Assembly (NCBI RefSeq): GCF_014837175.1
Contig: NZ_JACYFR010000006.1
Coordinates: 124,001-188,000 of the forward strand
Direction: 5' to 3'
Length of the DNA stretch: 64,000 nt
Source of the DNA: Cellulomonas sp. JH27-2
GTDB taxonomy: Bacteria; Actinomycetota; Actinomycetes; Actinomycetales; Cellulomonadaceae
The stretch's first letter is position 1. Each line of letters starts with the position of its first letter. The position numbers were made by a program, and so were the translations under genes. Under the pieces are notes generated by a model. That model did not search any database. It worked only from the letters and a program-made list of their open reading frames with translations, and was not told the origin of the DNA. Below are positions 47,727-55,864 of the stretch, in pieces.

Positions 47727-48248
47727 GTGACCCACGCAGAGCTGATGTCGGGGGAGCGCGGTGGAAGCGGCCGGGCCGTCGCGCGCGGTCGGTCGGTGAC
47801 GACCCTCATGTCCGCGAGCCGCGTCGATCCCGCGGTGAGCGGTCGTGCTCCCGCGTCTCCCCGCGCCACCGACCTCATGCACCGGGCCGACGCCGAGCTG
47901 CTGGCCGCACAGTTCTCGAACGAGGCATGGGAGCAGTTCAGTCATGCGCACCTCGCCGCGCTCCGAGCCGGGGCGGCCGTCGTCGCGTCACGGGGGGCAC
48001 CCGGCGGCCGTCGGCCCCCACGCACGGTCTGGTCGATGCTGCGCCGGTGCGCTCCCGAGCTGGACCGCTGGTCCGACTTCTTCGAGGCCGGCGCTCCGGC
48101 GCGGTCCGCCATCGAGGCGGGCAGGTTCGACGCCGTCTCGTCCGAGCGTGCTGAGCAGACGCTGTGCACCGCGGAGGACTTCGTCGACGCCGTGCGGTCG
48201 CTCGTGCTCGACGTCGCACCGACCGGCCTCGGCGCCCGCGCGTCGTGA
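47727..48248 (+). CDS. SAV_6107-type HEPN domain protein, SOS-controlled
   Basis: 173 residues. Helical protein: DLMHRADAELLAAQFSNEAW, HAHLAALRAGAAVVASRGAP, TVWSMLRRCAPELDRWSDFF and EQTLCTAEDFVDAVRSLVLD. It resembles the actinobacterial SAV_6107 HEPN family found between dinB-type loci and the mraZ cluster. The RxxxxxH ribonuclease motif of toxic HEPN proteins is not seen, so it is more likely a binding protein. GTG 47727 has GGAGGT seven bases upstream; ATGs a few codons earlier are possible. The perfect LexA box just upstream argues for DNA-damage induction. Confidence 0.72.
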   Translation: MTHAELMSGERGGSGRAVARGRSVTTLMSASRVDPAVSGRAPASPRATDLMHRADAELLAAQFSNEAWEQFSHAHLAALRAGAAVVASRGAPGGRRPPRTVWSMLRRCAPELDRWSDFFEAGAPARSAIEAGRFDAVSSERAEQTLCTAEDFVDAVRSLVLDVAPTGLGARAS

Positions 48249-48420
48249 GATCGGCTCGGCGGACCCTGTTCGCCGCGGGTCCGAGGAAGGTAGGCAACGC
48301 GTCCTGAGCGGGTCAAGATCGCGCCAGCGGGAGGCCATGGGGTCGTCCGACTACCACCTTTGCTGCAGCCGATCTATCCTGAACGAGATAAGCGTCAAAT
48401 CAGGGTCGACAGGAGTCGGG

Positions 48421-48828
48421 ATGCCACTCTCCGAGTACGAGCAGCGCGTCCTCGAGCAGATGGAGCGACAGCTCACGTCTGACGATCCGCGGCTCGCGAA
48501 CACGCTGACGCAGAGCGGCCACAGAGGCGTGGGCCGTTACGTCATCGCGTCCGTGGGGGCCGTGGTGGGGCTGGTCCTTCTGGTGGTCGGTGTGGCGTTC
48601 AGCCTGCCGCTGCTGGGCGTGCTGGGTTTCGTGGTCATGTTCGCGGCGGTCGCGTTCGCGTTCGCCAACCCGGGTCGGCACCGTGGCCGCACCGGACCGC
48701 AGGGTGTCGTCACGGAGGACGGTGCCGTCCGCCCCGCCGCTCGTCCGTCAGGGGCGCGTCAGCACCGCGGGTTCATGACTCGGCTCGAGGAGCGCTGGGA
48801 GCGGCGTCGCGGCGAGAGCGGTCGCTGA
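48421..48828 (+). CDS. DUF3040 membrane protein
   Basis: 135 residues. MPLSEYEQRVLEQMERQLTS is the DUF3040 opening, followed by two adjacent hydrophobic helices (VIASVGAVVGLVLLVVGVAF and LPLLGVLGFVVMFAAVAFAF) and a basic, Gly-rich tail. It usually lies just upstream of mraZ in actinobacteria; the function is unknown. AGGAG is five bases before the ATG. TATCCT (48373-48378) is a -10 candidate. The last 56 bases overlap the end of the converging transglutaminase gene. Confidence 0.87.
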   Translation: MPLSEYEQRVLEQMERQLTSDDPRLANTLTQSGHRGVGRYVIASVGAVVGLVLLVVGVAFSLPLLGVLGFVVMFAAVAFAFANPGRHRGRTGPQGVVTEDGAVRPAARPSGARQHRGFMTRLEERWERRRGESGR

Positions 48829-51121
48829 GCAGCCGCTTCACCTCGTCGAGCACGGTGTCGGACCAGCGGCGCAGCTCGTCCGGGCTGACGTCGGTCGAGC
48901 GCGGTGAGTACCGCTCGGTCTCGACCGCCGTCGCCAGCGAGACCAGGGCTCGTGAGGCCTCGGCACCCAGAACCGGGGCCCCTCGGCCGGCCAGCTGACC
49001 CTCGACGCTGTGCACGGCCGCCCGGGGCGTCGTGGCATCGGACCACCGGATCCCGCGCGCCGCGAGACCCTTGCGCGTCCGCGTCCACGCCTGCTCGGGC
49101 GTCAGTTCCGGGCGGGCGCGGCGGCGCGAGACGACCAGGGCGACGGCGAAGCCGGCCAGCAGCAGCACCGCGGCGAGCGTGATCAAGACCGGGACGAGCA
49201 GGTTGGCCGTGTCGGCGGTCGGCGCAGCGGGGGCCGAGGTCTCCCCGTCGGTCGGCGGGGCGTCGTCGGTGGGGACGTCGTCCGGGCGCTGGTTGAGGTT
49301 GTCGCGGGGGTCGGTGCCCGGCGCGTTGGCCTGGAACGGGTCGCTCCACACCGGCGGGGCCCCGGACTGGACGGCGGGGGTGGGCTCGAACCGGACCCAC
49401 CCCAGGTCGGGACCGAAGTACAGCTCGGGCCAGGTGTGCGCCTCCTTGCCGGTGACCACGATCGCGCCGTCGTCGTTCGCCTTGCCGGGCAGGAACCCGA
49501 CGCCCATCCGCGCGGGGATGCCGAGCGTCCGCGCCATCACCGTCATGGTCGTCGCGAACTGGACGCAGTAGCCGTGCTTGTCCTGCAGGAAGTCCCACAC
49601 CGCATCGTCCGTGCTGGCGGGGGCGACGCGTGTGTCGTAGGTGAAGTTCGACGAGGCCCGCAGGTAGCTCTGCAGCGACATGGCCTTCGTGTACGGCGTC
49701 GGGTCGTTCTTCGTGAGGTCGCGGGCGAGCGCGGCGATGTCGTCGCTGTGGGACGTGGCCGGAACGGACAGCACGCCCGACACCTCGGCGTCTGGCGGAG
49801 CGGGCGTCGTCGCGTCCTCGAGGTCCTCGGGGCGCAGGTCAGGGAGCTCGACGACCATCGAGTACCTCATGCCCGTCGGCGTCGCGTCGGAGCCGAAGAC
49901 CTCGTCGCGCTCCGCGTCGTACTGCCAGCTCCCCGGCGCGTCGACCGTGCGCGGGAAGATCCCGATCGGCAGGCGCTTCTCGTCGAGAGTGCCGACCTCG
50001 ACGTCGACCTTCGCCAGCACGCCGCGCTTCGCGTCGGGCTCGGTGCCCCTCAGGTCCGGGTCGGTCGCGAGCAGGGATCCGCCTGCGACCGCGTTGGTCG
50101 CGACGGGTTCGGTCGGGGTCCAGGTCCGACCGTCGAACTCGGTCAGCGTGAAGGCCCGCAGCGGACCGACGCTCGCGACGGTGGCCACCAGCGGGGCCGG
50201 GGTGGGCGTGGCGCTCGGGCTGGGCCCGGCCGGGGCCGCCGGCAGGGGCTCGGTGCTGCTCGAGGCCTTCGGCGTCGCGGCGGGGCCGGCCGGCGCGACC
50301 GAGTAGGTCAGGACCGTGCTGCCGGAGCGCTTGCCCAGGCTGTGGCGCATGTCGAGCTCGTCGGACAGGCGCAGGGGGCCGGCGGCCCCCGACCCGAGCG
50401 ACGGCAGGTCGAACGACGACCAGGCGGGCAGCACGGTCAGGATCGGCCCCAGGACGAGGGCGCCGACGACCACGGCAGCCGTGGACCACAGGGCTGCGGA
50501 GGCGAGCCGGCCGCGCTCGACCGCGCCCGCGTGCGGGGCGGACGTGACGGCAAGGAGCAGGAGGTAGGCGGCGCCCGTCCACAGCAGGGCCCAGGCGCCG
50601 GCGTCGAATCCGAGCGTGAGCGCCGGGGCCCACATGGCCAGGTAGACCAGGCCGGCCCACCCGGCGCGCCCGAGCCCCACCGCGAGCAGGTCGCATGCCA
50701 GGAAGACGAAGAGCGCACCGACGAGGATGACCATCTCGACGGGTCTGGTGACGTCCATGGGGACGACCGAGGAGTCGATGAGGGCGAGCCCGTCCGACCA
50801 GACAGCCCTCGCGCGGTCCCACGTGTCCGGTGTGGGTACCAGCTGCAGGCGACCGGGGGGAGCGCCGTAGCGCAGGACCACGCCGACGGCGGCGGCCACC
50901 AGCCCGGCAGCCGACGGCACCCACCAGGTGCGCGTGAGGGCGCGCACCCCGGCGACGAACGCGGCCAGCAGCAGGACGCACAGCCAGATGACGCCGCGAC
51001 CGCCTCCGGGGCTCAGCAGGTTGGCCAGCGCCAGGGTGCTCGCGCAGGTGCCCACGGCGACGAGCGCGGTGGCGAGCGTGGCGCGGGACCCGCGCGGTGC
51101 CCGGCGCGCGACGAGGCTCAT
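48773..51121 (-). CDS. TgpA-like membrane transglutaminase-like protein (DUF3488/DUF4129)
   Basis: 782 residues. Around six N-terminal membrane helices (first LATALVAVGTCASTLALANL) lead to a large extracytoplasmic transglutaminase-like domain with KHGYCVQFATTMTVMARTLG (catalytic Cys near residue 519), GKEAHTWPELYFG (His near 562) and WVRFEPTP (Asp/Glu region). A Pro/Thr/Asp-rich stretch and a final membrane helix (LLVPVLITLAAVLLLAGFAV) precede a DUF4129 cytoplasmic tail. The substrate is unknown; crosslinking or proteolysis of surface proteins is possible. It is the third gene of the moxR-DUF58-tgpA operon, with an ATGA overlap. Confidence 0.88.
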   Translation of the reverse strand: MSLVARRAPRGSRATLATALVAVGTCASTLALANLLSPGGGRGVIWLCVLLLAAFVAGVRALTRTWWVPSAAGLVAAAVGVVLRYGAPPGRLQLVPTPDTWDRARAVWSDGLALIDSSVVPMDVTRPVEMVILVGALFVFLACDLLAVGLGRAGWAGLVYLAMWAPALTLGFDAGAWALLWTGAAYLLLLAVTSAPHAGAVERGRLASAALWSTAAVVVGALVLGPILTVLPAWSSFDLPSLGSGAAGPLRLSDELDMRHSLGKRSGSTVLTYSVAPAGPAATPKASSSTEPLPAAPAGPSPSATPTPAPLVATVASVGPLRAFTLTEFDGRTWTPTEPVATNAVAGGSLLATDPDLRGTEPDAKRGVLAKVDVEVGTLDEKRLPIGIFPRTVDAPGSWQYDAERDEVFGSDATPTGMRYSMVVELPDLRPEDLEDATTPAPPDAEVSGVLSVPATSHSDDIAALARDLTKNDPTPYTKAMSLQSYLRASSNFTYDTRVAPASTDDAVWDFLQDKHGYCVQFATTMTVMARTLGIPARMGVGFLPGKANDDGAIVVTGKEAHTWPELYFGPDLGWVRFEPTPAVQSGAPPVWSDPFQANAPGTDPRDNLNQRPDDVPTDDAPPTDGETSAPAAPTADTANLLVPVLITLAAVLLLAGFAVALVVSRRRARPELTPEQAWTRTRKGLAARGIRWSDATTPRAAVHSVEGQLAGRGAPVLGAEASRALVSLATAVETERYSPRSTDVSPDELRRWSDTVLDEVKRLLSDRSRRDAAPSAPRAES

Positions 51122-52365
51122 CGGGCGTCACCCAGCATCCGCAGCCAGGCGTCGACCTGGTCCTCGCCGGACGTGACGCCCACGGCACGCCAGCCGGCCC
51201 GGCGCAGCGCGTGCAGCGTGTGCTCGGCCTCCCGGGACTGGCTCGGAGTGCCGCCGTCCGTGCGGACCATCGCCCAGCACTGCGCGGTGTCGGCGACGTG
51301 GGCCAGCGCCTCGCGACCGGCCGTCCCGGTGCCGCCCAGGAGGGCGAGCACGATCTCCCCGCCCGCCTCGGTGCTGTCGAGCATGTGGGCCGCGGCGACG
51401 AGCTGGTGCTCGGCCTGCGCGGCGCTGCGGGTCGGCTCCAGGTCGATGGTCCGGTCCAGCAGCGCGCTGCGGGCGGAGTCGGTGCGCGCGTGCAGGAACG
51501 GCGTCGTCAGGCCGGACACGTGCCCGCCGTCGAGGATGCGCACGGGGTGGCCGGCGTCGAGCATGGCCAGGGCCATCGATGCCGCGGTGGAGACGGTCCA
51601 CTCCATCGCGTGCCCACCGCGCAGCGGCAGGTCCATCAGCACGGACACGGGTCGCATCCCGGCGCGCTCGTCGGAACGGACCATGAGCGCGCCCCGGCGG
51701 GCGCTGCTGCTCCAGTGCACGCGCCGCAGGTCGTCGCCCTCGCGGTAGTCGCGCAGCGACGCGTCGTCGGTGGACGGGGACCGTGCGCCGAGCGCGACGC
51801 GGTCGGGCTCGCCGACCAGGACGTCCGTGGGGGCGGGCAGCGTCCGGACGGCCGGCCAGACCCGGATCTCGGCGTCGTCGCCGAGCGTCGTGGTGGTCGC
51901 CATCGTGGCGAAGACGTCCGTCCGTGTCACGACGAGCGGCCCGATCGGCCACCGGCCGCGGCGGGCGGCCTCGACCGTGTAGCTCACCGTGACGTGCGCC
52001 CGTTCCCGCGTCACCTTGGCCTTGAGCGGGCGCCCGGCCGACAGCTCCGTCGCCGCCTGCTCGGCGAACCGCAGGCCGGCCAGGCGGGTGCGTGAGCCGG
52101 CGTCCCGTGCCCGGATGTGGACGTCGACGCCGACGACGGACCCGGCGTGCACGGGGTTCGGGGCGGCGACGCGCGTCACGTCGATCCGGTTGCGCCCGCG
52201 CGCCGGGTCGCGCCACGCGACCATCGTCGCGGCGCCGCCGACGCACAGCAGCGCGAGCGCCGCGATCCGCAGGAGGTCGAGCGACTCGAGCCCGGCGCCG
52301 AGCCCCAGGAGCACGAGCCCGGTGATGCCGAGGGCCCAGCCCCGCGGCGTGGGACGCAGGCGCAT
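51118..52365 (-). CDS. DUF58 domain (von Willebrand A-like) protein
   Basis: 415 residues. Two N-terminal helices (WALGITGLVLLGLGAGLESL and LRIAALALLCVGGAATMVA), a beta-rich middle, then the DUF58 core SLRDYREGDDLRRVHWSSSA with the vWA-like VSVLMDLPLRGGHAMEW. Partners of MoxR ATPases commonly contain this fold and bind metal at a MIDAS-like site. The start overlaps the moxR stop by one base (TGATG) and the stop overlaps the tgpA start (ATGA). Co-folding with MoxR for envelope maturation is inferred. Confidence 0.9.
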   Translation of the reverse strand: MRLRPTPRGWALGITGLVLLGLGAGLESLDLLRIAALALLCVGGAATMVAWRDPARGRNRIDVTRVAAPNPVHAGSVVGVDVHIRARDAGSRTRLAGLRFAEQAATELSAGRPLKAKVTRERAHVTVSYTVEAARRGRWPIGPLVVTRTDVFATMATTTTLGDDAEIRVWPAVRTLPAPTDVLVGEPDRVALGARSPSTDDASLRDYREGDDLRRVHWSSSARRGALMVRSDERAGMRPVSVLMDLPLRGGHAMEWTVSTAASMALAMLDAGHPVRILDGGHVSGLTTPFLHARTDSARSALLDRTIDLEPTRSAAQAEHQLVAAAHMLDSTEAGGEIVLALLGGTGTAGREALAHVADTAQCWAMVRTDGGTPSQSREAEHTLHALRRAGWRAVGVTSGEDQVDAWLRMLGDAR

Positions 52366-53369
52366 CAGCGCAGCGCGGAGCGCGTCCCGCGTGCGCTCAC
52401 CGACGGGCTCGGGACGGCGACGCGCGCGACGACGTCCCGCACGATGGCCTCAGTGCTGCGGCCCGACAGCCGCGACTCGGTGCTGGGCAGCAGGCGGTGC
52501 GCCAGGACGGGTTCGGCCAGCGACTGCACGTCGTCGGGGAGCACGTGGTCGCGTCCGGCGATCGCCGCAGCAGACTTCGCGGCACGCAGGAGCTGGATGG
52601 CCGCGCGCGGGGACGCCCCGAGGCGGAGCCCCTGGTCCTCGCGCGTCGCGGTGACGAGGTCGACGACGTACCGCTTGACCCCGGGAGCGGCGTAGATCCG
52701 GCGCGCGACGTCGATGAGTCGGCCCACGTGCGCGGCGTCCGTCACGGGGCGCAGGTCCGCCAGCGGGTCGACCGTCTCCTGCAGGTCGAGCATCGCGAGC
52801 TCCGAGTCGACGCTGGGGTAGCCCACGGTGAGGCGCGCCATGAACCGGTCGCGCTGGGCCTCGGGGAGCGGGTAGGTCCCCTCCATCTCGACGGGGTTCT
52901 GCGTCGCGACCACCAGGAACGGGCGCGGCAGCGGGTAGGAGTGCCCGTCGACCGTGGCCTGGGCCTCCTGCATGCACTCCAGCAGCGCGGACTGCGTCTT
53001 GGGGGAGGCCCGGTTGATCTCGTCGCCGATCACGATGTGCGAGAAGACCGGGCCGGGCCGGAACTCGAACTCGCCCGTCTGGCTGCGGTAGATGTTCACG
53101 CCGGTCAGGTCGCTCGGCAGCAGGTCCGGCGTGAACTGGATGCGACCCACCTGGCAGTCGATCGAGCGCGCGAGCGCCTTGGCGAGCGTGGTCTTGCCGA
53201 CGCCGGGCACGTCCTCCAGCAGCAGGTGCCCCTCCGCGAGCAGGACGGCGACCGTGGTCGCGACGAGCTCGGGCCGGCCCGTGACCACCTTCTCGATGCC
53301 GGCGCGCATGCGACCGGTGGTGGCGACGAGGTCGTCGAGCTCGGTCGACGACGGGACGGCCTGCAGCAT
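52365..53369 (-). CDS. MoxR family AAA+ ATPase
   Basis: 334 residues. ATPase with chaperone-like roles. Seen: Walker A LLLEDVPGVGKTTLAKALA, TPDLLPSDLTGVNIY, Walker B HIVIGDEINRASPKTQSALLE, sensor FLVVATQNPVEMEGTYPLPE, arginine finger region AQRDRFMARL, and the C-terminal lid ASPRAAIQLLRAAKSAAAI. ATG 53369 has GGAGG four bases upstream. First gene of the moxR-DUF58-tgpA operon, which diverges from the mraZ cluster. Confidence 0.92.
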   Translation of the reverse strand: MLQAVPSSTELDDLVATTGRMRAGIEKVVTGRPELVATTVAVLLAEGHLLLEDVPGVGKTTLAKALARSIDCQVGRIQFTPDLLPSDLTGVNIYRSQTGEFEFRPGPVFSHIVIGDEINRASPKTQSALLECMQEAQATVDGHSYPLPRPFLVVATQNPVEMEGTYPLPEAQRDRFMARLTVGYPSVDSELAMLDLQETVDPLADLRPVTDAAHVGRLIDVARRIYAAPGVKRYVVDLVTATREDQGLRLGASPRAAIQLLRAAKSAAAIAGRDHVLPDDVQSLAEPVLAHRLLPSTESRLSGRSTEAIVRDVVARVAVPSPSVSARGTRSALR

Positions 53370-53400
53370 GGCGCCTCCTTTGGCGGGTTGGTCCGGGACG

Positions 53401-53430
53401 AGCCTACGTGTGCGCACACGCCCCGGTCAT
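53401..53430 (-). promoter_or_regulatory. moxR promoter with a central palindrome
   Basis: On the minus strand -35 ATGACC (53425-53430) and -10 TAGGCT (53401-53406) are 18 bases apart. Between them CGTGTGCGCACACG (53407-53420) is a perfect 14-bp palindrome, well placed as an operator. Confidence 0.6.
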
Positions 53431-53465
53431 CGGGATGGGGGTGAGATCGCTGCTCGCCCGAGAGC

Positions 53466-53481
53466 CTCCACTTCGCTCCAC
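53466..53481 (-). promoter_or_regulatory. Pair of MraZ-like boxes facing moxR
   Basis: Minus-strand GTGGAG at 53476-53481 and 53466-53471, exactly 10 bp apart, 36-51 bases upstream of the moxR -35. Same unit and spacing as at the mraZ promoter. Confidence 0.45.
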
Positions 53482-53622
53482 CGCGCGACCGTCCCCCGCC
53501 TCGAGTGTCGCTGGTCGACGGCCCGATCGCGTCCTGCTGTCCGGTATGTGGTGGAACCTCCGGGGCTGCGGCCGCGGTGCGCGTCGACGACGCGCCCGGG
53601 GCCTTCGTCGGCCACGAAATCC

Positions 53623-53638
53623 CTCCACTTCTCCCCAC
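53623..53638 (-). promoter_or_regulatory. Second pair of MraZ-like boxes, minus orientation
   Basis: Minus-strand GTGGGG (53633-53638) and GTGGAG (53623-53628), again at 10-bp spacing. The 405-base stretch 53370-53774 holds no gene I can support; short open frames there lack start signals. Confidence 0.45.
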
Positions 53639-53692
53639 TGCTGTGACCTGCGAGAACGGTGCGCATACGGGTGAACTTAGGCCTCTCTGCGG

Positions 53693-53734
53693 TTGCTGGT
53701 GGAGTGAAGTGGAGTAGCGTGGAGGCACGTGGTG
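53693..53734 (+). promoter_or_regulatory. mraZ promoter with four MraZ-type repeats
   Basis: -35 TTGCTG (53693-53698) and -10 TAGCGT (53715-53720) are 16 bases apart. GTGGAG starts at 53699, 53709 and 53719 and GTGGTG at 53729, each exactly 10 bp apart. E. coli MraZ binds TGGGN repeats at the same 10-bp period in its own promoter, so this is probably the autoregulatory operator. Confidence 0.75.
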
Positions 53735-53774
53735 AGGCTGGGAGGGCCGAGCACGAGAGCGGGGAGGAGGGGTG

Positions 53775-54251
53775 GTGACCGGTGACGCGACGTCCGGCCT
53801 CTTCGGTTCGAGCGCGCCCTTCCTGGGCACCTACACCCCGCGGCTCGACGACAAGGGCCGGCTCATCCTCCCGGCCAAGTTCCGCGGTCAGCTCTCGACG
53901 GGACTTGTCATGACGCGCGGCCAGGAGCGCTGCCTGTTCCTGCTCCCGATGGACGAGTTCCGCCGCTACCACGGCCAGCTCGCGCAGGCCCCGGTGACGA
54001 GCAAGCAGGCCCGGGACTACCTGCGTGTCTTCCTGTCCGGCGCGAGCGACGAGCTGCCCGACAAGCAGGGCCGCATCTCGATCCCGCCGGTACTGCGCAA
54101 GTACGCCGGCCTCGACCGGGACGTCGCCGTGATCGGCGCCGGGACCCGCGTGGAGATCTGGGACCTGCAGGCCTGGGAGACGTATCTCGAGGAGCAGGAG
54201 TCCGGCTACGCCGACACCACCGAGGAGGTCTTCCCCAACGGACCCTTCTAG
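53775..54251 (+). CDS. mraZ: Transcriptional regulator MraZ
   Basis: 158 residues. Ring-forming DNA-binding protein that controls the division and cell-wall cluster, including itself. Two SpoVT/AbrB-like halves are seen: [20 protein letters not shown] and [23 protein letters not shown] 53775 gives four bases from AGGAGG; GTG 53772 is one codon earlier. First gene of the dcw cluster; repeats matching the MraZ site overlap its promoter. Confidence 0.94.
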   Translation: MTGDATSGLFGSSAPFLGTYTPRLDDKGRLILPAKFRGQLSTGLVMTRGQERCLFLLPMDEFRRYHGQLAQAPVTSKQARDYLRVFLSGASDELPDKQGRISIPPVLRKYAGLDRDVAVIGAGTRVEIWDLQAWETYLEEQESGYADTTEEVFPNGPF

Positions 54252-54300
54252 ACGGTCGACGGCCGAAGCATGCCGCCCGGTGAGACCTCCTCCCGTCCGC

Positions 54301-54325
54301 TCTGACGCACTTCCCCGGCGTCAGA
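54301..54325 (+). terminator. Hairpin between mraZ and rsmH
   Basis: TCTGACGC pairs perfectly with GCGTCAGA around a 9-base loop, 50 bases after the mraZ stop in the 177-base gap before rsmH. A partial terminator or attenuator would give more MraZ than downstream products; this is inferred. Confidence 0.5.
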
Positions 54326-54428
54326 GGGTCGGTGGGGGATCTGGTCGGACGGCGGAGGGGCCGCGAGACCACCAGCGTTTTCCAGCAGCACCTGGTTGTG
54401 AACAGCACGAGCACGGGGGGAGGGACCG

Positions 54429-55454
54429 ATGACCGACGACCGACCTGCGGACGAGCGCCACGTCCCCGTCCTCCTGCAGCGCTGCCTGGACCTGCTCGCA
54501 CCGGCGCTCGCCGTCGAGGGTGCCGTCATGGTCGACTCCACCCTCGGGATGGGTGGGCACACCGAGGGTGTGCTGTCCGCGTTCCCGCACGTGCGGGTCG
54601 TCGGCCTGGACCGCGACACGCAGGCGCTCGAGCTCGCCGGGCGCCGCCTGGCCCGCTTCGGTGACCGGTTCACGGGCGTGCACGCGGTGTACGACGAGAT
54701 CCGCGACGTCCTCGAGGACCTGGGGATCGGCGCCGTCCAGGGCGTGCTGATGGACCTGGGCGTGTCGTCGCTGCAGCTCGACGAGGTCGAGCGCGGCTTC
54801 TCCTACGCGCAGGACGCACCGCTGGACATGCGCATGGACGCGACGCGCGGCATCACCGCCGCCGACGTCCTGAACACCTACGACGAGCGCGACATCGCCC
54901 GGATCCTGCGGGTCTACGGCGAGGAGCGGTTCGCGCCACGCATCGCGCGCAACATCGTCGCCGCGCGGGCCAAGGCGCCGCTCGCGCGGACGGGGGAGCT
55001 CGTCGACATCCTGCGCGCCAGCATCCCGGCGGCGACGCGCAAGACGGGCGGCCACCCCGGCAAGCGCACGTTCCAGGCGCTGCGGATCGAGGTGAACGGC
55101 GAGCTGGAGACGCTCGAGCGGGCCGTTCCCGAGTCCATCGAGGCGCTCGCGGTCGGTGGCCGCATCGTCGTTGAGGCGTACCAGTCCCTCGAGGACCGGA
55201 TCGTCAAGCAGGCGTTCGCGGCGGGGGCGACGACGAGCGCGCCGCCCGACCTGCCGGTGGTCCCCGACACGCACCAGCCGTACCTGCGGCTCGTGACCCG
55301 CGGCGCCGAGGAGGCCGACGAGGCCGAGCTCGCGCTCAACCCACGCTCCGCCTCCGTGCGGCTGCGTGCCGCCGAGAGGCTCCGGCCCACCCCGACGCAC
55401 ATGCGCCGCACCCACGCAGACCAGCACGGCAAGGCCCCCAGGAGGACCCCATGA
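54429..55454 (+). CDS. rsmH: 16S rRNA (cytosine1402-N4)-methyltransferase RsmH
   Basis: 341 residues. It methylates C1402 in the ribosome P site. Seen: [16 protein letters not shown] motif [50 protein letters not shown] and [15 protein letters not shown]. Encoded in the dcw cluster as usual. The ATG follows GGGGGGAGGGA and the stop overlaps the ftsL ATG. Confidence 0.95.
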   Translation: MTDDRPADERHVPVLLQRCLDLLAPALAVEGAVMVDSTLGMGGHTEGVLSAFPHVRVVGLDRDTQALELAGRRLARFGDRFTGVHAVYDEIRDVLEDLGIGAVQGVLMDLGVSSLQLDEVERGFSYAQDAPLDMRMDATRGITAADVLNTYDERDIARILRVYGEERFAPRIARNIVAARAKAPLARTGELVDILRASIPAATRKTGGHPGKRTFQALRIEVNGELETLERAVPESIEALAVGGRIVVEAYQSLEDRIVKQAFAAGATTSAPPDLPVVPDTHQPYLRLVTRGAEEADEAELALNPRSASVRLRAAERLRPTPTHMRRTHADQHGKAPRRTP

Positions 55455-55864
55455 GCGCCCAGGCAGCCGCCCGCGTCGCACCGCCGACGTTCGCGCCCCG
55501 TCCTCGTCCGGCCGTCCAGGCGCCGCCGCCGCCGCGGCTGCGCGTGGTCCGCGCACCGGCGCAGGCCCGTACGCGGGTGCCGTTCGTCCTGGTGTGCATG
55601 GGGATCCTGGCGGTCGCGCTGCTCTCGGCCCTCCTCCTCAACACGCAGATGGCGCAGGCCGCGTACGCCCGGCACGACCTGGTCAACCAGCTCAGCCGCC
55701 TCGACCAGGACCAGAAGGACCTGGCCGCGACGTTGGACGAGAAGTCGTCGCCGCAGTCGCTCGCCAAGGCCGCGGCCAAGCTCGGGATGGTGCCCGCGGC
55801 CGGGACCGGTTGGGTGCGGCTCTCCGACGGGAGCGTGCAGGTGGCACCCAAGGCGTCGAAGTGA
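55451..55864 (+). CDS. ftsL: FtsL-like septum protein
   Basis: 137 residues. A Pro/Arg/Ala-rich cytoplasmic tail of about 45 residues, one membrane helix ([21 protein letters not shown]) and a short external coiled coil ([20 protein letters not shown]). Sequence conservation in FtsL is low, so the call rests on topology, size and position between rsmH and ftsI. It joins FtsQ and FtsB at the divisome. Both ends overlap neighbours by four bases. Confidence 0.85.
   Translation: MSAQAAARVAPPTFAPRPRPAVQAPPPPRLRVVRAPAQARTRVPFVLVCMGILAVALLSALLLNTQMAQAAYARHDLVNQLSRLDQDQKDLAATLDEKSSPQSLAKAAAKLGMVPAAGTGWVRLSDGSVQVAPKASK

Noticed and set aside
47727..48248. HEPN protein as an active RNase toxin
   Set aside because: No RxxxxxH motif and no adjacent nucleotidyltransferase or antitoxin gene.
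53505..53717. Small 70-codon plus-strand frame with a CCPVCGG motif in the moxR-mraZ gap
   Set aside because: No ribosome site, it crosses the MraZ boxes and the mraZ promoter, and codon use does not look coding.
53699..53734. Short direct repeats as a CRISPR-like array
   Set aside because: Units are 6 bp at 10-bp spacing over a promoter, fitting an MraZ operator; no cas genes or spacer-sized intervals.
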